Assembly: GCA_963971575.1 (NCBI GenBank)
Contig: OZ020620.1
Span: 43,190,924-43,254,923 of the forward strand
Length of the DNA: 64,000 nucleotides
Direction: 5' to 3'
Source of the DNA: Liopterus haemorrhoidalis
Taxonomy: Eukaryota > Arthropoda > Insecta > Coleoptera > Dytiscidae
Shown here: positions 57,821-64,000 of the stretch, piece by piece
Position numbering within the stretch: position 1 is the first letter of the stretch
Layout: each line of letters begins with the position of its first letter
Position numbers and translations under genes: made by a program
The notes under the pieces: model-generated
Told to the model about the DNA's origin: nothing
Database searches by the model: none
The model's input: the letters and a program-made list of their open reading frames with translations, nothing else

Positions 57821-58616
57821 TTTTTAGGATTTTGTAGGTATGACCACCAAAACACCCTTATAACATCACTCATGTGGCTGTCTGTCTGTCTGTTTGTACG
57901 GTAGAAATTGTAGCCAAACGGCTGAACATAGAAAGTTGAAATTTAGCATACTTGTACAACTTTTTGACCCACATATAGGAAAACTATAGAGAGTTCAAAA
58001 ACATACAGCGCGGGATAAATATAAACAAATATGTATTTAATAAAAAACAAATTTTTAAATTTTGAGTTGCAGCCCAAATGTATCCTCTTAATGCGTGGAT
58101 CAACAAACAAATTTTTATTTTTGAAAAATCAATTTTATTATTGATTTTTTGCCAACAATGTGTCGAAAAAACTCTTGTCCCCCTCCCTATCTCCCAAAAG
58201 GATTGATCTAAAAATCTAAAAAAAATCTCCGTAATGAACATTGATGGGAACCGAAATAGTTCAACAGGAATATTTGATTTTTCAAAAATGTCAATTTTTT
58301 TGTGTCGTTGATAAAAAAAAAAATATTAAAAAAAAATTTTTCTTGTGTGGTATCAAAAAAAGCTCTTAAGACGTAGATTACAGAACGATAGTTAGTTTTT
58401 TTAAATTCGTTTCTTTTAACACGAACTTAGCCATAAATGTGCAAAAGTTCGTGTTCCGCACCCTTTTACCAAAAAGGGTTAAACCACAAATCTGAAAAAA
58501 CTATAAGTAATGTATATTGATCTGAACCAGAAACTTACGAGAGAAATTTTTGATCAGATTATGTTTTTGGAAAATATGGCAGTTTTGTGTTTTTGAAAAA
58601 ATATTGTCTTATAACC
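57821..58616 (+). mobile_element. Helentron-like repeat, 5' part
   Basis: It starts tttttaggattttgtaggta, then a short GTCT run at 57880-57894, and a body parallel to 59348-60293. At 58616 it is interrupted by a hAT MITE and does not resume clearly, so the 3' hairpin is missing. Confidence 0.78.
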
Positions 58617-58788
58617 CAGCGATTTCCAAACTGTGCGCCACGGCGCCTTGAAACGCAGTAGCTGGGCTACAGGGGCGCCGCGAAAACATTCCATTAATCC
58701 TCCAACTGCGTTAGTTAGATCAATGTTTTGAGTTTGGGCGCCGCGGAAATATTCTGATGCATTAACCGAAAAAGTTTGGGAACTATTT
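58617..58788. mobile_element. 172-bp hAT-type MITE inside the Helentron-like repeat
   Basis: It is flanked by ttataacc at 58609-58616 and 58789-58796, a perfect 8-bp duplication. The ends (cagcgatttccaaactgtgc on the left and aaagtttgggaactattt on the right) are imperfect inverted copies. The interior is GC-rich with repeated ggcgcc words. Confidence 0.82.
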
Positions 58789-58796
58789 TTATAACC

Positions 58797-59347
58797 ATTT
58801 GAAAGGCGCAGCAACCAAATATGAGGCCGAAAAAACAGATATAGCCCAAAATTTTATTAATATAGACATTGGAATTTTCTAGTTAGTAGCTAGGACTTTT
58901 CTTAACACCTTTGTATTTTCTATTACTTCACTACTAAAGTCAATTATTAAATTAATTAAATATAAATAATACCAATCGATAAATAACAGTCTGGAATGAA
59001 TGTGAATGTCTAGAGTAAACTATGAGTTGTTACCTTTTGTTAGACCTGCTCTTACATACAAAGTGTTGAGTTCTCAGATATAATTTATTGTTTTAGAGAA
59101 GGTACATGGAAATATGTCGTCTATGTATATTCCATGAATAATTAATTCAACATACCCCAGTACGTTTTTGTGTCTCTTTTGTTAAGATATAATTTATATG
59201 TCGTTGTCAGCAGATATGTACATTACAAGTACGGTCGTTGAATTTATAATGGATTGTGGGGTGTGAATAGATACACCTTCACTCAATAATACTTGTTTAT
59301 CATATTGCATTGCAATTGCAAATTGATGAATTTAATGAAAGTGAATC
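58797..59347. other. Non-coding DNA
   Basis: No recognised feature. Confidence 0.45.
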
Positions 59348-59399
59348 TTTTTAGGGTTTTGTAGGTATGACCAAAAAACCCTTATACCGTCATTTTGTC

Positions 59400-59445
<46 letters not shown>

Positions 59446-60293
59446 TCGGTAAAAATTGTAGCCAAACGGCTAAACCTAGAGAGTTGAAATTTGGCATGCT
59501 TATACAACTCTTTGACCCGCACATAGGAAAAATACTAAAACATCTAAAAAACATACCCCCCTAAAAATATAAACAAATATGTGCTCATCGAAAACAAAAA
59601 TATTTTTTTTAAATTCTGAGTAGGGTATCAAATGAAAGCCCTTAGTACGTGGATTAACGATCAAATTTTTATTTTTGCAAAATAAATTATTTTGATGCGA
59701 TTTTTGCCAAAAATGTGCAAAAAAAAAATTGTCTCACACCCTGTAGCCCAGATGGTTTAAACTAAAAATCTAAAAAAATTCTAAGTAATGTATATTGGTG
59801 TGAACCGAAATAGTACAACAGGAATTTTTGATCAGATTATGTTTTTGGAAAATAACGCATTTTTTGTGGTTTTTGGTTCACAAAGTACAAAAGTTATACC
59901 AATGTAAGACACTCACATGCATGGCGTGCGATGGCGACATGCGTTAGAGCACTCTTAAACTGGCTGGAAAAGGAAGGGTTTCGAGTTCGAGTACGGAGTG
60001 AATTTTATTTTTTCTGTTTTTTTTTTTTTGCATTTTTATTATGTTGAAATTATTTTGTCAAAATTCTAGTTATATTTTGACAAATGTTGTATTTAATTTT
60101 TAAGAGCGTAAATTTAATAACCAGTCTTCTTATATGATTAACAGACGATAAATTATTTTAAAAATATCGTTCATTTTGCCGTGATTACTACAAAGTAAAA
60201 TTTGTCCTACACACTCAGCATACCGCCTTCACTTATTATATACCTGCGAAACCCTGAAATGTGTGAATATTCACACTTCACATCAATTTTTTA
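59348..60293 (+). mobile_element. Helentron-like repeat, complete, tRNA-Lys-like variant
   Basis: The 5' end is tttttagggttttgtaggta, with a long pure GTCT run at 59398-59445. The 3' end has tacctgcgaaaccct, then the hairpin tgtgaatattcaca and cttcacatcaatttttt. The body matches 29576-30631 on both sides of the tRNA-like module at 59925-60000, but the module itself is different. Confidence 0.82.
59925..60000 (+). other. tRNA-Lys-like module inside the Helentron-like repeat
   Basis: It reads gcgttagagcactcttaaac and later gggtttcgagttcgagtac. GTTAGAGCA and the CTCTTAA anticodon-loop-like word resemble tRNA-Lys, and gagttcgagtac resembles a B box. The fold is imperfect. Confidence 0.55.
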
Positions 60294-60398
60294 TTGAGGC
60301 GCCGTCTTCAAATTTTAATTAATTAACAGGGCAGTGTAGATTTGACCTGGACCCTTTCTATAAGACAACAAAAATAATAACACAATGATATTGAAAGA

Positions 60399-61010
60399 AA
60401 ATAATACTCTCTCCATCGGAAAACATGTTATAAAATTTGATTTGTTTCTTGTCCGAAAATATGGTATGAATTTACAATTTTCATTAATTAGAATGATTTT
60501 ATTTATGAAATAGTTACAAATATCTACTAAAACGAATAATACACAAAGTTTTAATTTAACAAGGACGTGTCTGTCTCTACAGCTTGTATGGAATATGATA
60601 ATGTTGTTTGTAATCGTCTTTCACGATGAAGTTTTGCCTTATTAATGTACAGAATATTTAAAATTCCCTCCTTTTGCTAACATGGTTGCTTCTAGACAAG
60701 TTTGCAATGTTAGAAAAACATTATCAAGGGTTTGTATGTTTAATGCATTTTGTACGCATTCAATCAATTCGTCGATTATATTCGATGAAGCTATATGTTG
60801 TAAGGATTGTATAAAATTGAAAAAGTCAAGATCCAATACATCTAGACTATTTGACGGTTGTGATATAAGTCGATTTGAAATTTCTTCCTTGCAATTCAAC
60901 ACAATTTTGATCAAAATTCGTCATTTTATTAGAAGAGTAAAAATCACAAATGTACCCGGACACGTAGACCGCTTGTTGGTACTTGTCGACGCTTGCAACA
61001 TGTGCCGATA
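60399..61010 (-). mobile_element. Plant-type mariner, 3' half
   Basis: The 3' end (left) is aatactctctccatcggaaa, with a second copy of tccgaaaatatggtat at 60452-60467. The stretch to 60600 matches 45690-45880 in reverse. The C-terminus of the transposase follows at 60642-60914. The 5' half is absent. Confidence 0.75.
60642..60914 (-). pseudogene. Plant-type (DD39D-like) mariner transposase C-terminus
   Basis: A 90-codon minus frame reads SQPSNSLDVLDLDFFNFIQS, LQHIASSNIIDELIECVQNA, and LDNVFLTLQTCLEATMLAKG, ending NFKYSVH. Plant and oomycete mariner transposases end with the same pattern: 'PPNSPDLNVLDLGFFxxIQSLQ', 'IDELIxAVxxAF', 'FxTLQxxMxExxxxxGxNxYxxPH'. Two residues appear to be missing around the third catalytic Asp (NSLDVLD instead of NSPDLNVLD), so the copy is probably dead. 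The upstream catalytic part is not present. Confidence 0.75.
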
Positions 61011-61274
61011 GGTAAACAGGAGAAACTTTAAAACATTATTTACTAGCATACAAAGTCTTTTTCGATGTTTTGTTGATTTTCTTAATTTAATTTGTAGTGA
61101 ACAACTTGTATTTCATAGTTATGGTATTAATAAAATATCTTTGATGTAGCGAATTACCAACATTTACAATTACTTATCGGCAGAATAAATTTTATTATTT
61201 TGCCATGAATTGGTTTTACAACATCTATTATAGTAGATTATTACACGCCTAAGCAAATACAGGAACATTCATTA
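61011..61274. other. Non-coding DNA
   Basis: No recognised feature. Confidence 0.45.
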
Positions 61275-61277
61275 TAA

Positions 61278-62158
61278 AGGATTCCACACACCAAAGCGGC
61301 CGCGATGGCGGCCACGGTGGCGGCCACGGTAGCGATCAGGTCTCCTCACACTAACGCGGTGGGAGTGGCGGTAGCGGTAGCGATCAGTTAGTGAATCACG
61401 GTATATAGTTGTATGATAATATTGGACCTTGCTTGGGTTATTTCATTTTTCCCCTTTGGAATGTTAAAATTTAAAATTACAACAATGAAACCATGGAAAC
61501 GAATGACATATGTCAAACTTAAATTAATTTTCTTACATATTTTAATGACAAAAAATAAATAAATGGGATATTTATATTAAGAATGACACAAAAAATCAAA
61601 ATATAAAGAAAATGACATTTTAAAATGATATTAACCTTAACCAAAAAATGTTTGTTGCAAGTATGATTTACAAAGCTTAAACAAAACGGCTGAAAAGCAT
61701 TATTTAAACGATGAAAGTAACTAGATTGCAAAATCTAGTTCCGCCTAATCGTTTGGAACAGACTTTACTATCAATTTCCAAAACTTTTCCTATTTCGTCC
61801 CACACTTTATTTATTTTCCTAATATTCTTGTAATCAGGATGTGCTAAGTCATACAAAATTAAATGATCCTTTACTGATCTATGATTTTTTCTGTTAAATT
61901 ATCTATTTTCGACATTATTTTCTTAAATATATTCACTCTGTGGTATATAAACAATGAATATCGCGCGGCCTAACGCAACTTGTCGAATTTGGCCGCCAGT
62001 GTTTGGTGATCGCTAGACTGAACGCTGCAGTCGGTGGCGTTCTCAGATAGCGGAACGCTTGTATGTGCGTGGTCTCATTGTATTGTATAGGTTGCGTTAG
62101 GCCGCTGCATTATCGCCACCGTGGCCGCCACCGCGGCCGCTTTGGTGTGTGGAATCCT
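61278..62158. mobile_element. PIF/Harbinger-type element with TAA duplication
   Basis: Inverted ends of about 45 bp, GC-rich, start aggattccacacaccaaagc, flanked by TAA on both sides (61275-61277, 62159-62161). Subterminal ggcggccacggtggc-type repeats occur at both ends. A second, perfect 15-bp inverted repeat gcggcctaacgcaac lies at 61976-61990 and, in reverse, 62092-62106. It is 881 bp; its only gene trace is a MADF remnant. TWA duplications plus a MADF/Myb-like protein are the Harbinger signature. Confidence 0.85.
61736..61915 (-). pseudogene. MADF-domain protein remnant (Harbinger accessory protein)
   Basis: The minus strand starts at 61915 with MSKIDNLTEKIID, shifts frame, then reads VKDHLILYDLAHPDYKNIRK, then NKVWDEIGKVLEIDSKVC, ending KRLGGTRF. 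This is the MADF fold pattern ('LIxxVxxxPxLYDxxHxxYKxxxxxxxxWxxIxxxL...CxxRWxxLR'). In Harbinger elements such a protein helps the transposase bind the ends and enter the nucleus. The frameshift and the missing C-terminus make it a remnant. Confidence 0.82.
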
Positions 62159-62161
62159 TAA

Positions 62162-63088
62162 AGCAGGCTATTTTTCTATGAAGAAATTTCAGTTAACCGG
62201 CTCCGTTAACAATCTTTATACGTGTCCACTGACCAGAGTCAAGCTTGTTTATAAGAGCCGAAAACAAGTTTTCTGAGTGTTCGTGCACATAATCCCAAAA
62301 TAAACTAATAAACTTCAACAGTAGACAATTTTTTTGTTTAACTTGCCTAATTTCTTTTGAAAATAACCCATTGTAATCTGGTAATTCCTGTATCATATAA
62401 TAACGGAACATACTGTTATTTCGCTAGTGTAATAAATTTTTGCTCATAGGTGTTCAAAAAAAACACAAACAAGGTGAAGAAACCTTTTAAGATAACATTA
62501 AACAAGAAAATTCACTGAATACTATACAAGTACATTTATTAGAAAAAATCTTTCACAATACATGAGAAATTCTTGAACTTCACAACAATAGTTCTGTAAA
62601 CTATTTCTTGTGAAGAATAGTTTACACATCGTAACATGATTCTCAACATCTTGTTGTGTGAAAACATCTGACCTTGACTATTTAATAAAAAATGAAATCG
62701 ATTTATAATGGAACAAAATAGCAGATGAGTAAAAAGTTATTGGTAATGCTTCAGTAGTTTTGTTAAAACATTTTGGTAAAAAAGTGGCGCCTCTTAGTTG
62801 GAGCCAATTGGAAAGTCATTGCTGTTTAGGATTTTATCTTGATGCTAAGTTTCCTTGTTAAAAACAACGTCGATAAAGATTTTAGACACTGTTTATAAAA
62901 AGAAAAAACAAAGAAGATATATACACAAAACAGTATTTAAAAACAAAGTACTACTCCAAATATATGAGTATGAAAATCCGTCCAAACGGAAAATAGAAGA
63001 GTTCGATTTTCGAGTTCGAGTTTTTATTTAGTACATACATATAATTGTCAATAAATAATAATGGTGTTATTGTTCACTGGCAAGTGAC
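62162..63088. other. Non-coding DNA
   Basis: A 72-codon minus frame at 62193-62411 has no recognisable motif. Nothing else is seen. Confidence 0.45.
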
Positions 63089-63706
63089 TTTTTTTAGGGT
63101 TTTGTAGGTATGACCAAAAAACCCTTATACCTTCATTTTGTCGTCTGTCTGTCTGTATGTCTGTCTGTCTGTCTGTTCGGTAAAAATTGTAGCCAAACGG
63201 CTAAACCTAGAGAGTTGAAATTTGGCATGCTTATCCAACTCTTTGACCCGCACATAGGAAAAATACTAAAACATCTAAAAAACATATCCCCCTAAAAATA
63301 TAAACAAATATGTGCTCATTGAAAAAAAATATATTTTTATAATTCTGAGTAGGGTATCAAATGAAAGCCCTTGGTACGTGGATTAACGATAAAAATTTTA
63401 TTTTTGCAAAATAAATTATTTTGAAGCGATTTTTGCCAAAATTGGGCAATTTTTTTTTTTTGTCCCGCTGTACCCTGTAGCCCAGATGGTGTAAACTAAA
63501 AATCTGAAAAAATTCTAGGTAATGTACATTGGTGTGAACCGGAATAGTACAACAGGAATTTTTGATCAGATTATGTTTTTGGAAAAAAACGCATATTTTG
63601 TGTTTTTTGGCTAATAATGTACACAAGTTATAGCTTTGCAACACACTGGAAGGTGTATACTGGTCTAGTGGTTATGACGCGGGCTTTTCACCCAACTAAC
63701 TCGATC
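63089..63706 (+). mobile_element. Helentron-like repeat, 3'-truncated
   Basis: It starts tttttagggttttgtaggta, with a GTCT run at 63142-63175. The body matches 29576-30631 in reverse and includes the start of a tRNA-Glu-like module at 63650. It is cut at about 63706 inside that module. Confidence 0.82.
63650..63706 (+). other. tRNA-Glu-like module, truncated
   Basis: It reads actggtctagtggttatgac, then gcgggcttttcaccc. The first half is the closest in this window to a real tRNA-Glu (GGTCTAGTGG and the TTTTCACCC loop). The T-arm half is missing. Confidence 0.68.
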
Positions 63707-63714
63707 CGAAGTGT

Positions 63715-64000
63715 TTCTTTGTCTTTCTCTGGATTTCTTCTAGGTTTTCTTTCTTCAAAATCCCTTTTTGCTTCTGGTTTTTTCGCATTGGCTTTGTTCT
63801 AGTAAATGCTTCACGGAAACTGTTCTAAGTTCTCTCTATGAACCGTATTTCTAATTCTATCATATTTCGTTTTACCCACTATCTTCCTCAGAAATCTCAT
63901 TTCTGTAGTTCTTACTTTGCTACTTAATTTTTTTTTTGTCAAATACTACGATTCAGATCCATACGTCAGTATTGAAACAGCTACCTTTTCAAAACTTTTA
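63715..64000 (-). pseudogene. RTE-like LINE C-terminal remnant, running off the window
   Basis: From the window edge the minus strand reads KSFEKVAVSILTYGSES, then KVRTTEMRFLRKIVGKTKYD, then RIRNTVHRENLEQF and a stop. This is the conserved LINE ending 'YGSExW...AExRFLRxxxGxTxxDxxRN'. The Trp is replaced by a stop. Upstream coding sequence lies outside the window. Confidence 0.8.

Overview
The window looks like AT-rich, transposon-saturated nuclear DNA of an animal, most probably an insect. The evidence is spliceable exons with GT/AG borders, many decayed class I and class II elements, tRNA-derived repeats, and no operons or bacterial-type genes. I cannot name the species. Host coding sequence is scarce. 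Two in-phase exons (10073-10242 and 12495-12695, + strand) belong to one charged, acidic protein I do not recognise. The rest is intron or intergenic DNA built from mobile elements.

Layout. 0.9-3.8 kb: an internally deleted DD41D Tc1/mariner-superfamily element, then Helentron-like repeats. 5.1-7.2 kb: a hAT-type MITE with perfect 8-bp target duplication, and a decayed PIF/Harbinger element. 8.0-9.3 kb: a pile of 3' fragments of an R2-like LINE with a restriction-like endonuclease. 9.4-12.7 kb: the host exons, with a TA-flanked MITE 77 bp before the first and a deleted mariner between them. 13.7-29.2 kb: LINE remnants, a DD38E Tc1 relative, mariner copies and hAT remains. 29.6-34.4 kb: a Helentron-like repeat carrying a tRNA-Glu-like module, two foldback elements, a gypsy-type LTR remnant with a tRNA-Ser primer site, and a dead mariner split by a 47-bp palindrome. 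35.4-37.1 kb: a Tc1 element with long IR/DR ends. 38.0-38.9 kb: a minisatellite. 39.99-41.29 kb: a complete DD41D element with an intact 375-residue transposase, the one gene here that looks functional. 42-48 kb: more Helentron-like copies and a nested mosaic (plant-type mariner ends around hAT and LINE pieces). 50-55.6 kb: R2-like LINE, a SINE with 20-bp target duplication, another LINE, a tandem repeat, a hairpin and two hAT MITEs. 56.5-64 kb: a Tc1/mariner-superfamily element lacking its catalytic core, three Helentron-like copies, a plant-type mariner C-terminus, a Harbinger-type element with a MADF remnant, and a LINE tail.

How the parts relate. Most copies are non-autonomous and would depend on enzymes supplied elsewhere. 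The clearest pair is the intact DD41D element at 40 kb and its deleted sister at 0.9 kb, which share their ends. The most unusual signals are the Helentron-like family carrying exchangeable tRNA-like modules, the plant-type mariner with Stowaway-like ends, and a tandem motif shared by hAT MITEs that have unrelated termini. I found no convincing new host system; the novelty is in the transposon biology.
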